Source of the DNA: Neomegalonema sp.
Lineage (GTDB): Bacteria; Pseudomonadota; Alphaproteobacteria; Rhodobacterales; Rhodobacteraceae
Reading direction: 5' to 3'
DNA: 64,000 nucleotides
NCBI GenBank assembly: GCA_022760435.1
Contig: JALEFY010000024.1
Coordinates: 62,001-126,000 of the forward strand
A program made the translations under genes and the position numbers. Shown piece after piece: positions 1-8,263 of the stretch. Numbering within the stretch: the first letter of the stretch is position 1; the number at the start of each line of letters is the position of its first letter. The notes beneath the pieces were generated by a model. It was not told where the DNA came from. It saw nothing but the letters and a program-made list of their open reading frames with translations, and made no database searches.

Positions 1-216
1 GTGGTCTCGGTCGGCAAGGCCGAACCGACGGTTGGCGAATTGCTCGCCATGGGCCGCGACACCGTGATCCCGCTCGATAGCCGCATCGACGAGCCGGTGG
101 AGATCATGATCGGCAAACGCGTCATTGCCCGCGGTGAACTTCAGGAGATCGAAGAGGGCGAAGGCGGTCTGGGCGTGCGCCTGACCGAGATCGTCGACAT
201 CTCCGGCCCGTTCTGA
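1..216 (+). CDS. fliN: Flagellar motor switch protein FliN (C-terminal part; window-truncated)
   Basis: C-terminal SpoA-type domain of FliN, a C-ring subunit of the flagellar switch that works with FliM and FliG on the cytoplasmic face of the basal body. The visible 71 residues hold the typical run DTVIPLDSRIDEPVEI followed by ...IMIGKRVIARGELQEI and end in VRLTEIV. The first codon, GTG at base 1, is probably internal: full FliN proteins are longer, so the 5' end lies outside the window. It precedes fliP and fliG on the same strand, which supports the call. FliN and the C-terminus of FliM share this domain; the short tail after it and the fliP neighbour favour FliN. Confidence 0.85.
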   Translation: MVSVGKAEPTVGELLAMGRDTVIPLDSRIDEPVEIMIGKRVIARGELQEIEEGEGGLGVRLTEIVDISGPF

Positions 217-305
217 TCCACGCCCCTGCCCTGCCCGCCAGGAGCGCAGAATGCGCTTTGAGCGGACAGGTTTCTACCGCGCTGATTGATGCAAGGACCT
301 GCGAT

Positions 306-1082
306 ATGCGTACCGCCAGAAGGGCGACTGCAAACACTGCCAGTATCAGGCTTCGGGCCCTGCTGCTCGGGCTTGTCATTGCCCTGGTCGGTCTGAGCGG
401 ACCGGCCATGGCGCAGGATATCAGCATTTCTCTGGGCGATGGCGAGGCGATGAGCGCGCGCATCATCCAGATGTTCTTGCTGGTCACCCTGCTGAGCCTC
501 GCGCCCGGCATCGCGATCATGGTGACCTGCTTTCCGTTCATGGTCACGACCTTGTCGATCCTGCGTCAGGCGATCGGCCTGCAAGCGGCACCGCCCAACA
601 TGATGATCGTGTCGCTGGCGCTGTTCCTGACCTATTTCGTGATGGCGCCGGTCTTCTCGACCGCTTGGGAAAACGGCATCCAGCCGATGATCGACGGCAC
701 CATGACCGACGAACAGGCATTCTCCGAGACGCTGGCCCCTTTCGTCGAGTTCATGAGCGCGCGCGTTGATCCGCAGACCCTCGCCTCGCTCACCGATCTG
801 GCCCCCAAGCAGACGCTGATCCCCGAAGATGAGGCCGCCCCGCTGTCGGTGCTGATCCCCTCCTTCATGCTCTCGGAGATCCAGCGCGCCTTTGAGGTCG
901 GGTTCATGATCTTTTTGCCCTTCCTGATCATTGATCTGGTCGTGGCCTCGGTTCTGATGGCCATGGGCATGATGATGGTGCCCCCGGCCGTCGTCTCCCT
1001 GCCCTTCAAGCTCGCCTTCTTCGTCATGGCCGATGGCTGGACGCTGCTGGCTGGCGCACTCGTGACAGGATACACCTCGTGA
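306..1082 (+). CDS. fliP: Flagellar type III export membrane protein FliP
   Basis: Membrane component of the flagellar export gate (FliPQR), 258 residues. The N-terminus is a signal peptide ending near AMAQ. Then follow a hydrophobic pair of helices (FLLVTLLSLAPGIAIMVTCF), the FliP signature region FMVTTLSILRQAIG and PPNMMIVSLALFLTYFVMAP, a polar periplasmic segment, and the C-terminal block SEIQRAFEVGFMIFLPFLII with MGMMMVPP. I chose ATG 306 because it opens directly on the basic n-region and has AAGGAC upstream; an upstream in-frame TTG at 258 would add 16 poorly signal-like residues. The stop codon overlaps the fliG start by one base (TGATG), indicating co-translation. fliQ and fliR are not in the window. 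Confidence 0.93.
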   Translation: MRTARRATANTASIRLRALLLGLVIALVGLSGPAMAQDISISLGDGEAMSARIIQMFLLVTLLSLAPGIAIMVTCFPFMVTTLSILRQAIGLQAAPPNMMIVSLALFLTYFVMAPVFSTAWENGIQPMIDGTMTDEQAFSETLAPFVEFMSARVDPQTLASLTDLAPKQTLIPEDEAAPLSVLIPSFMLSEIQRAFEVGFMIFLPFLIIDLVVASVLMAMGMMMVPPAVVSLPFKLAFFVMADGWTLLAGALVTGYTS

Positions 1083-2179
1083 TGCAGCAACTTGAAGCCC
1101 CCAAGGGCGGCGCCGTCGCCCCAGCCTCCGCAGCAAGCAGCACCGGAGGCACCCTGACCGTAAAACTCTCCAAGCCGGAAAAGGCTGCGATCATCATCAA
1201 CGCGCTGGGCGAAGAGCTGGCCGCACAGATCCTGCCCGAGCTGGGCCCGGCGGCGATCCGTTCCTTTGCGCGGGCCTCGGCCCGGCTGACGGATGTGCCC
1301 AAGGCCGTGATCGAACAGGTGGTGATCGAGTTTGTCGAGGCGCTGGAGACCCGCGGTATCTCGGTCAATCATGATGCGCTGCGCCGCCTGTTGGCCGAGT
1401 TCATGTCGCCGCAGGATATCGATGCGCTGTTCCGCAATCTCGACGCCAATGTCAGCGGTGAGGAAACCGTCTGGCAGCGGCTCAACCACGCCAAGATCTC
1501 GCAGATCGCCCAGTTCCTGGGCCGCGAGCACGCGCAGACCACCGCCGTTGTGCTGACCAATATGAGCGCCGAGAAAAGCGCCAAGATCCTGACCCGGCTG
1601 GACCCGCTCTATGCCCAGGAAGTGCTCATGCGCATGTCGGCGCTCGATCACATCAAGCCGCAGGTGCTCGATCGGATCGAGGCATCGGTTCAGGATCAGT
1701 TCCTCGACAATGACAGCGATGACAGCAGCTCCTCGCGTCCGAAACCGGCAGAGCTGGTCGGCTCGATGATGAACTTCCTGCCGCGCGAGAAGCGGGATGG
1801 CTTCCTGAGCACGCTCGAGGAAAAGGTCCCCGAATTTGCCGATGCCGTGCAAAAGAAGATGTTCACCTTCGAGGATATTCCGAAGCGGGTTCTGCCCGGG
1901 AGTATCGCAACCATCTGCCGCAGCGTCGATGCGCCGGTCCTGCTGCAAGCGCTGTTTGCCGCGAAACAGCAGCGCTCGGCAGCGCTGGATTTCATCCTCA
2001 ACAACATCTCCAAGCGCCTTGCGGAGCAGTACCGCGAGAGCCTCGAGGAAATGGCGGTCCCCACCGCCAGAGAGATGGAAGAAGCGCAGCAGCAGATCGT
2101 CGGCAAGATCCGCGAATTGTCCGATATCGGCGAGATCAAGCTGATTGTCACCGAGGACGACGAAGAAGACGAGGATTGA
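1082..2179 (+). CDS. fliG: Flagellar motor switch protein FliG
   Basis: Rotor protein that couples stator torque to the C-ring; 365 residues, close to the usual FliG length of about 330-360. The order is an N-terminal domain (KPEKAAIIINALGEELAAQILPEL), a middle domain with EHAQT at the place of the conserved EHPQT motif, and a charged C-terminal domain containing MFTFEDIP and EEAQQQIVGKIREL, which match the FliG_C pattern. The tail after the last helix is strongly acidic (DDEEDED). A Ser/Asp-rich linker lies around residues 210-220. GTG 1079 immediately upstream is an alternative start. The gene overlaps fliP by one base and closes the operon at a hairpin. Confidence 0.9.
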   Translation: MQQLEAPKGGAVAPASAASSTGGTLTVKLSKPEKAAIIINALGEELAAQILPELGPAAIRSFARASARLTDVPKAVIEQVVIEFVEALETRGISVNHDALRRLLAEFMSPQDIDALFRNLDANVSGEETVWQRLNHAKISQIAQFLGREHAQTTAVVLTNMSAEKSAKILTRLDPLYAQEVLMRMSALDHIKPQVLDRIEASVQDQFLDNDSDDSSSSRPKPAELVGSMMNFLPREKRDGFLSTLEEKVPEFADAVQKKMFTFEDIPKRVLPGSIATICRSVDAPVLLQALFAAKQQRSAALDFILNNISKRLAEQYRESLEEMAVPTAREMEEAQQQIVGKIRELSDIGEIKLIVTEDDEEDED

Positions 2180-2230
2180 TCCTCGAGCCTATTGTTGGCC
2201 AAAGATGCAAGCTTGGCCAAGCATAGCGGA

Positions 2231-2250
2231 CGAGGGGGCATCCCCCCTCG
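2231..2250. terminator. Hairpin between convergent fliG and mmsA
   Basis: Perfect 8-bp stem CGAGGGGG / CCCCCTCG with a CATC tetraloop. It sits midway between the stops of two convergent genes, so it could serve both. There is no clear T-run on either side, so it may be a weak intrinsic terminator or an RNA 3'-end stabiliser. Confidence 0.6.
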
Positions 2251-2261
2251 CCGCCTGATGA

Positions 2262-3782
2262 TCAGCCCAAGGTCGGCATCACGAATTGCGCATCCTCACG
2301 CATCCCGCGCGGCCAGCGGGTCGTCGTGGTCTTGATGCGGGTGAAGAACCGCACCCCTTCCATGCCATGCATGTGGTGCTCGCCAAACAGCGAGGCTTTC
2401 CAGCCGCCAAAGCTGTGGAAGGCCATCGGCACCGGGATCGGCACATTGATCCCGATCATCCCCACCTCGATATCATGGCTGAAAGCCCGCGCCGTATCGC
2501 CATCCCGGGTGAAGACCGCCGTCCCGTTCGCATAAGGGCAGGCATGGATCAGGTCCACCGCCTCCTGATAGCTGCCGCGCCGCACCACCGAGAGCACGGG
2601 GCCAAAGATCTCCTCGCGCCAGATCTTCATATCGGTGGTCACCTGATCAATCAGCGTGCCGCCGATGAAATAGCCGTCCTCATAGCCTTGCATCTTCTGC
2701 TCGAAGCGGCGGCCATCGACGACGATCCGCGCCCCCTCCTGCGCGCCGCTGTCGATATAGCCGCGCACCTTGTCGAGATGCTGGGCGGTCACCAGCGGCC
2801 CCATCTCCGAGGCCGGATCGGTGGCCGGGCCGACCTTCAGCGCCTCGATCTTCGGGATCAGCCGCTCGATCAGCGCGTCGGCGACCGCATCGGTGACCGG
2901 CACCGCCACCGAGATCGCCATGCAGCGCTCACCGGCCGAGCCAAAGGCGGCGCCCATCAGCGCGTTGGTAGCGAGATCGAGATCGGCATCGGGCATGATG
3001 ATCGCGTGGTTCTTCGCCCCGCCCAGCGCCTGCACCCGCTTGCCATTCGCGGTACCGGTCTGGTGGATATATTGCGCGATCGGGGTCGAGCCCACGAAGG
3101 AGATCGCCTTGACATCGGGATGATGGAGCAGCGCATCCACCGCTTCCTTGTCGCCATTGACGACGTTGAACACGCCCTCGGGCAGCCCGGCCTCGGCCAG
3201 CCACTCGGCCAGGATCAGCGCGGCGGAGGGGTCGCGTTCGGAGGGTTTGAGGATGAAGCTGTTGCCGGTCACCAGCGCGATCGGGAACATCCACATCGGC
3301 ACCATCGCCGGGAAGTTGAACGGCGTGATCCCGGCGCAGACCCCGAGGCTCTGGCGGATCGCGTGGCTATCGACCCCGGTGCCGACATCCTCGGAGAACT
3401 CGCCCTTGAGCAGATGCGGCGCGCCGACGGCGAACTCGACGACCTCGAGCCCGCGGGTGACCTCGCCATAGGCGTCATCGACGGTCTTGCCATGCTCGGC
3501 GGAGATGATCTCGGCCAGTTCGCGCCCGCGCTCCCAAAGGATCGCCTTGAACCGGTCGAGAATGCGGGCGCGGCGCAGGGCGGGGGTTTTCGACCAGGCG
3601 GGCCAGGCGGCCTTGGCGGCGGCGACGGCGCTGTTCACTTCCTCGGTGGAAGCGAGGGCGACGCTCCTGGTGCTCTCGCCGGTGGCGGGGTTGAAGACCG
3701 GCTGGCTGCGGCCGGAGCGCCCGGCGACGCGGGCATTGTTGATGAAATGGGCGATCTGAGTGGTGCTGGTAGTCTCTTGCAT
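2262..3782 (-). CDS. mmsA: CoA-acylating methylmalonate-semialdehyde dehydrogenase
   Basis: Aldehyde-dehydrogenase-fold enzyme of 506 residues that converts (methyl)malonate semialdehyde to propionyl-CoA or acetyl-CoA in valine (and inositol/thymine) breakdown. Motifs seen: FNPATGE near the N-terminus, NFPAMVPMWMFP and FILKPSERDPS (coenzyme-binding region), SFVGSTPIA, and the catalytic cysteine about residue 287 in GERCMAIS. The form ERCMA, with Met after Cys, and the absence of the general-base glutamate are typical of the MmsA subfamily. ATG 3782 is preceded by GGAGGAA at good spacing; the longer reading frame upstream has no signal and crosses the promoter region. Transcribed away from a perfect 12-bp inverted repeat at 3881-3910. 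Confidence 0.92.
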   Translation of the reverse strand: MQETTSTTQIAHFINNARVAGRSGRSQPVFNPATGESTRSVALASTEEVNSAVAAAKAAWPAWSKTPALRRARILDRFKAILWERGRELAEIISAEHGKTVDDAYGEVTRGLEVVEFAVGAPHLLKGEFSEDVGTGVDSHAIRQSLGVCAGITPFNFPAMVPMWMFPIALVTGNSFILKPSERDPSAALILAEWLAEAGLPEGVFNVVNGDKEAVDALLHHPDVKAISFVGSTPIAQYIHQTGTANGKRVQALGGAKNHAIIMPDADLDLATNALMGAAFGSAGERCMAISVAVPVTDAVADALIERLIPKIEALKVGPATDPASEMGPLVTAQHLDKVRGYIDSGAQEGARIVVDGRRFEQKMQGYEDGYFIGGTLIDQVTTDMKIWREEIFGPVLSVVRRGSYQEAVDLIHACPYANGTAVFTRDGDTARAFSHDIEVGMIGINVPIPVPMAFHSFGGWKASLFGEHHMHGMEGVRFFTRIKTTTTRWPRGMREDAQFVMPTLG

Positions 3783-3880
3783 GATGCTTCCTCCGCTGGC
3801 CGGGCCGCTGCACGCGGCCTCACTGACCCGCGAAGAGCCATCGCATTTGCACGGATCATCGTATAGAACGCGAATTTCAA

Positions 3881-3910
3881 GGATCGCTATGCGTTTTTGC
3901 ATAGCGATCC
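3881..3910. repeat. Perfect 12-bp inverted repeat upstream of mmsA
   Basis: Arms GGATCGCTATGC and GCATAGCGATCC are exact reverse complements separated by GTTTTT. The element lies about 100 bp upstream of the mmsA start and 37 bp downstream of the stop of the next minus-strand gene. It may therefore be an intrinsic terminator for that gene (read on the minus strand the loop is AAAAAC and the following bases are TTGAAATT), an operator for mmsA, or both. The symmetry itself is certain; the role is inference. Confidence 0.6.
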
Positions 3911-3947
3911 CTTCAGAGGCGGCGCCGGATCGGGAGCGGACCGGGAT

Positions 3948-4367
3948 CTACAGCAGCGCCTTGATAATCTCGCGGATCATCTGAAACAGCGTATAGGCCG
4001 TGGAAACATCCCCCGCCTTGATCTTCTTCACCTCATCCTTGATCGCTTCTGCTGCCTCAAGCCCGTCTTCAAGCGTTTTGCCCATCGCCTCGGCGATCTT
4101 GCGCAGGACCACCACCTTGCGCCGCCAGAAGCTGTCCGGGTCATCGGAAGGGCCCAGTTCCCCCTCGGCTTCACTTTCGATCACCTCGGCGGTATCGGGC
4201 TCGATCAGCGCGCGCCCGGCCTCGCTCTCGACCGCCTGTTTCATCTGCTCGGCGGCAGGTTTGACCGCCTCGATCTGGGCCGGGGTCACCGCCGCCAGGC
4301 TCTCGGCGCTCTCGAGCTTGTCGAGCACTTCAGCATATTGCGCGCGCAGGGTCGGCCAGAGTCTCAC
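3948..4367 (-). CDS. Small helical protein of unknown function
   Basis: 139 codons from a GTG start; I do not recognise a family. The sequence is rich in Ala, Glu and Lys, with no cysteine and no membrane segment, and looks largely alpha-helical, with heptad-like stretches (AEVLDKLESAESLAAV; EAAEAIKDEVKKIKAG). A short middle motif, DDPDSFWRRKVVVLRKI, is the most distinctive part. It lies between mmsA and an enoyl-CoA hydratase gene on the same strand and ends at the inverted repeat at 3881-3910. The start is uncertain: the frame is open to 4448 without an ATG. It could be a spurious frame, but the amino-acid composition and orientation favour a real gene. Confidence 0.5.
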   Translation of the reverse strand: MRLWPTLRAQYAEVLDKLESAESLAAVTPAQIEAVKPAAEQMKQAVESEAGRALIEPDTAEVIESEAEGELGPSDDPDSFWRRKVVVLRKIAEAMGKTLEDGLEAAEAIKDEVKKIKAGDVSTAYTLFQMIREIIKALL

Positions 4368-4482
4368 AATGCTCGCAGGCTTTCGCGGCAGCGGTGATAG
4401 CGCTGGGATCGGCAGGCCATGCCGACGCGCGCCAGCGCCGCTTGGCCCCTAGCACCGCTTTGCCGCTAGCGCTTCTCTGACA

Positions 4483-5265
4483 CTAGCGCCCTTCGAATTC
4501 CGGCTTGCGCTTGTCGAGGAAGGCGGCGACGCCTTCCTTGTAATCATAGCTCTGGCCCGCCTCGCCCTGCAGCACGGCTTCGAGCGAGAGTTGCTCCTCC
4601 CAACTATTGCCGAGCGAGGCGCGGAGCAGTTGTTTGGTGCGGGCAAAAGCGGTCGTGGGCCCCTTGGCCAGACGCCGGGTGATGACATCCGCCCGCGCTT
4701 GAAGCTGATGATCGGGCACCGCTTCCCAGATCAGGCCCCAATCCACCGCCTGCCGCGCAGAGACCGGCTCGGAAAGCAGGCACATGCCCATTGCCCGCGC
4801 CGGGCCGACCAGACGCGGCAACCAGTAGCTACCCGCCCCCGCCGGGACCAGTCCGATCCGGGCGAAGGGCTCGACAAAGCTCGCACTCTCGGCCGCCAGC
4901 ACGATATCGGCGCACATGGCGATATGCGCCCCGGCCCCGGCGGCAACGCCATTGACCAGCGCCACTGTCGGCACCGGTGCCTCGGCAATCGCGGTGAGCG
5001 CAGGGGCGTATTCCTCGCGCAGGATCAGCTCAAGGTCCTGAGCGCGAATATCGCCAAGATCCTGCCCGGCGCAAAAGGCTTGCTTGCCATCGGGGTTGGC
5101 GGCGCCGGTCAGCACGACGACGCGGGCTTGCTCCGCCGCCAGCTTCATCGCTTGCGCAAGCTCCAGCCGCATCGCCCGGCTCAAGGCGTTCATCGCCTCG
5201 GGCCGGTTGAGCGTCACCGTCGCCACCTGATCGGTGACCGAATACAAGAGCGTCTCGAATTGCAT
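4483..5265 (-). CDS. Enoyl-CoA hydratase/isomerase family protein (PaaG-like)
   Basis: Crotonase-fold enzyme of 260 residues. Visible motifs are VTLNRPEAMNALS at the N-terminus, the first oxyanion segment FCAGQDL, the second oxyanion segment GVAAGAGAHIAMCADIVLA, and FARIGLVPAGAGSYWLPRLVG, ending with the trimerisation helices. FCAGQDL and the AGAGSYWL stretch resemble PaaG/PaaB-type isomerases of phenylacetate catabolism more than FadB-type hydratases, but no other paa gene is present, so a general enoyl-CoA hydratase or isomerase is equally possible. It follows the TPR gene on the same strand with a 24-bp gap, which suggests co-transcription without a shared pathway. Confidence 0.85.
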   Translation of the reverse strand: MQFETLLYSVTDQVATVTLNRPEAMNALSRAMRLELAQAMKLAAEQARVVVLTGAANPDGKQAFCAGQDLGDIRAQDLELILREEYAPALTAIAEAPVPTVALVNGVAAGAGAHIAMCADIVLAAESASFVEPFARIGLVPAGAGSYWLPRLVGPARAMGMCLLSEPVSARQAVDWGLIWEAVPDHQLQARADVITRRLAKGPTTAFARTKQLLRASLGNSWEEQLSLEAVLQGEAGQSYDYKEGVAAFLDKRKPEFEGR

Positions 5266-5289
5266 GGCGTGAACTCCCCGGGAAAAATG

Positions 5290-8112
5290 CTATTGCGCTG
5301 CGCCGAGCGAGGCGAGAAGGGCTTGCGCCTTGCCGCTTTCGGCGAAATCTGGATCGACCCGCAGGGCCAGGGCGAGGACGCCGCGCGCCTTGTCGCTCTG
5401 CCCGGCCTGCGCGAGCACCGCACCATAGTGATAGGCGATGGCCCCACTGGTCGGCGCGGCCGCATGGGCCTTGGCCAAAACGTCAAGCGCTTGGGCGAGC
5501 GCGTCTTCTTGCCCTGCTTCTTGCCCCGCTTCTTGCGCCAGCAGCCAGCCATAGCTATCGGCGATCGCGGCGCTGGAAGGGGCGAGCCGATACGCCTTCT
5601 GAGCATAATCGAGCGCTTCGCCGTCCCCCAGACCAGACAGCGCCAGCGCAAGGTTATTGAGCAGCGCCGGAGCGTCCGGGGTCTTGCGCAATTGCGCGCG
5701 CAGCACGTCCCGAGCCTCGGTGAAGCGGCCCGCTGTGATCTGATGGGCGGTGAAGGCGAGCAACAGACGCGCATCCTCGGGCACGCGTTGGAAGGCCCGG
5801 CGCAAGGCGTCCCCGGCGCTCTCATTATCACCTGCGCGGGTCAACAGCGCTGCCTTGGCCTGCACCGGCGCGGGTTCGGACGGGTAGCGGGCGATCAGCG
5901 CATCGAGCGCCGCAAGGGCCGCGTTCAAATCTCCCGACAACGCGCGCGCCTGTGCGGTGAAGACCGCTGCTTGCAGAGCATCGCGCGGCGAACGGGCCTG
6001 AGCTGCTTCTGTCATCAAGCCAGCATCGCCGCGCGCCAGAGCCCAATGCGCGACCTGATCAGCGATCCGCTGTTGAGGCGCTGCGGCCAATGCCTCGCGC
6101 AGCCCTTGCTCGAAATCGCCCATAGCGCCGATGATGAGCTGCGCTCTGGCCCGCCAGAGCCACAGATCGACACTGTTCTGGCCGCTTTCGATCAGCTCGG
6201 TGCCAAGCTGCGCGAGCTCAGGCCAGGCACCAAGCCCCGCAAGCGCCTTGATCGCCTCCTGCTGGGCGAGGAAATCCGGTCCGCCGAGCGGATCGCGCGC
6301 TTGCCGCGCCAGCCGCCGGGCAGTCTCGATCGCCGCCTGTTGGTTCTGCCCCCCAAGGCTCAGCTCCAGCATCAGACGGCCCAGCAACCCGCTCTGCGGA
6401 TGCCGCTCCCATGCTTGCCTTGTCACTGCAAGCGCCGCCTCTGGCTGGCCCGCATTCAGAAATTGCCGAACGGCAAGCCGGACGAGCGGCGGGGCATAGT
6501 CGCTGCGCTCCAGCGCGCTTTGCAACCGCGGCTGCGGGTCGGCGCCTTGCGCCCTCTCCAACAGCGCCATCGCTTCATGAGCGGGCAGATAGGCCGGCGC
6601 CTCTCGCAACACCCGCTCAAGCAGCGAGCGGGCGCGGCCGTCATTGCCCTCGCGCGCGGCCAGATCGGCGCGCAAGGTCAGCGCCGCCGCCTCTTGCCCC
6701 GGCATCTTCTCGAGCGCGAGGATATCCTCCTCCGCCTGGCGCTCCAGACCCATCGCCAAGCGCTCACGAACAGAGAGAATGCGCCACGCCGCGTCATCTC
6801 CGAGCGCCATGGCCAGAGCCTCCCCGGCTTCCTCGCGCCCTTCGCCCGGAAGATCGGCGAGCTGCTGGAACCGGGCCGCCGCCCGCTCGCGCGCGCCTTG
6901 CAGCACATCGGCGCGCGCCGCCAGTCGCAGCGCCTGGCGATCAGGCGGGTTCGCGCTCAAAAGCGGCGCCAAAGCTTCGAGCGCCGCCATCGGGCGATCA
7001 TCGCGCAAGCGGATCTCCGAGAGCGCGCGCAGGGCGACATCATGGCTTGGATGCTGTTTGGTGTATCGAAACAACATCCCTTCTGCCTGCGCCAGATCTC
7101 CGCGTTCGGCCTTGATCAAACCGCCCAGCAGCAGTGCCGGTGCGTAATCGTCAAAGGTCGAGGCGATCCGGCTATAGGTCGCGTCCGCGCGCTGGAAATC
7201 CTCCTTGGCGAACAGGATCGACGCCTCGAGAAACAGCGTGACCGGACTTCCCGGTGCCACAGAGCGCACAAGCTGCGCATCCTGTTCGGCTTGCGCGATC
7301 GCCCCGGCCAGAAGATGCGCCCGCGCGCGCTCGACATAGGCATCCACCTCGCCGGGATCGAGCGCGATGGCCCGATCGAGATAGCGAAAGGCCGCCCGGC
7401 GCAGGCCCTGCGCCAGCGCGTTGCGCCCCTTGAGCAGCCAGGCGGGGGCGAAATCCGGAGCGATGCTCAGCAGCTCATCGATACGGTCCTGGGCCTCCAG
7501 CGGCTGATTTTGCGCGATTGCAACCTGCGCAAGGCCCAGCCGCGCCGGTTTGTGCTCGGGCGCAAGGGAAAGCGCCTCCTGATAGACCGCCCCGGCCTCC
7601 TCGAACCGCTCGAGCAGCATCAAGGCACCGGCACGCAGATCGAGCTTGTCGACACGCGCGGCCTCGCTCGCAGCGCTGAGCGAGACGACCTCCAGCGCTT
7701 CCTCTGCCCGGCCAAGCCCGATCAGCGCCTGCCCGAGCAGGATCTCGCTCAGATCGCTGGGCTGACTGCTATGGGTCCTGCGTGCTTCCTTCTCTGCCGA
7801 GAGCAGATCGCCCGTCTGCAAATAGAGATGGGCCAGCGAAAACCGGGCGTCGAAATTATCCGGATTGCGCAGCAGCGCCCGTTTATAGAGCGCGCGCGCT
7901 TCGTCCCGATCCCCTTGCCGCAATGCCTGGGCGGCCTGCCCGGCCAGCTCGACAGATTGCGCCTGATCGTAATCCGAGACTTGCTGAGCATGAGCAAAGC
8001 CGCCCATGCTGAGCCCCAGGCCAAAACCCAGGCCGAGCCCCATGCCGAACCACATGCCGAAAATCGACATGCAGATGCACAATATCCGCAAAAATCGGCC
8101 AAAGGCTTGCAT
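5290..8112 (-). CDS. Large tetratricopeptide-repeat protein, exported
   Basis: 940 residues made almost entirely of degenerate TPR units (for example the segments DEARALYKRALLRNPDNFDA, EEALEVVSLS and RAAFRYLDRAIALDPGEVDA), giving a long superhelical scaffold. The N-terminus is an unusual signal peptide, very rich in Met and Gly (MWFGMGLGLGFGLGLSMGG) and ending near AHAQ, so the protein is probably periplasmic. There is no lipobox and no catalytic domain. ATG 8112 is chosen, with GTG 8115 as alternative. It resembles the TPR proteins found in envelope or polysaccharide export loci (PrsT-like), but no exosortase or polysaccharide gene is adjacent, so the partner is unknown. The divergent neighbour is the DUF817 gene. 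Confidence 0.85.
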   Translation of the reverse strand: MQAFGRFLRILCICMSIFGMWFGMGLGLGFGLGLSMGGFAHAQQVSDYDQAQSVELAGQAAQALRQGDRDEARALYKRALLRNPDNFDARFSLAHLYLQTGDLLSAEKEARRTHSSQPSDLSEILLGQALIGLGRAEEALEVVSLSAASEAARVDKLDLRAGALMLLERFEEAGAVYQEALSLAPEHKPARLGLAQVAIAQNQPLEAQDRIDELLSIAPDFAPAWLLKGRNALAQGLRRAAFRYLDRAIALDPGEVDAYVERARAHLLAGAIAQAEQDAQLVRSVAPGSPVTLFLEASILFAKEDFQRADATYSRIASTFDDYAPALLLGGLIKAERGDLAQAEGMLFRYTKQHPSHDVALRALSEIRLRDDRPMAALEALAPLLSANPPDRQALRLAARADVLQGARERAAARFQQLADLPGEGREEAGEALAMALGDDAAWRILSVRERLAMGLERQAEEDILALEKMPGQEAAALTLRADLAAREGNDGRARSLLERVLREAPAYLPAHEAMALLERAQGADPQPRLQSALERSDYAPPLVRLAVRQFLNAGQPEAALAVTRQAWERHPQSGLLGRLMLELSLGGQNQQAAIETARRLARQARDPLGGPDFLAQQEAIKALAGLGAWPELAQLGTELIESGQNSVDLWLWRARAQLIIGAMGDFEQGLREALAAAPQQRIADQVAHWALARGDAGLMTEAAQARSPRDALQAAVFTAQARALSGDLNAALAALDALIARYPSEPAPVQAKAALLTRAGDNESAGDALRRAFQRVPEDARLLLAFTAHQITAGRFTEARDVLRAQLRKTPDAPALLNNLALALSGLGDGEALDYAQKAYRLAPSSAAIADSYGWLLAQEAGQEAGQEDALAQALDVLAKAHAAAPTSGAIAYHYGAVLAQAGQSDKARGVLALALRVDPDFAESGKAQALLASLGAAQ

Positions 8113-8263
8113 CACTTACCCATCATCGCTCTATCGACCCCACTGGCAGGAATGGATCTGGCCTTGCCACGCCTCTGGTCCAGAGCATCGCCCTCAGAAG
8201 CGCCCATTCAGCTACCGCCATAAGCCAGATAGGGGCCCGATACAATTTCCATGGAGCTTTTGC

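Noticed and set aside
2286-3866. Plus-strand open frame of 526 codons
   Set aside because: Antisense shadow of mmsA, rich in Arg, His and Asp without recognisable structure.
4591-8223. Plus-strand open frame of 1210 codons
   Set aside because: It is antisense to the TPR gene and arises from high GC and biased codon use; Arg/Gln/Pro/His-rich with no domain, while the minus strand shows regular TPR units and a signal peptide.
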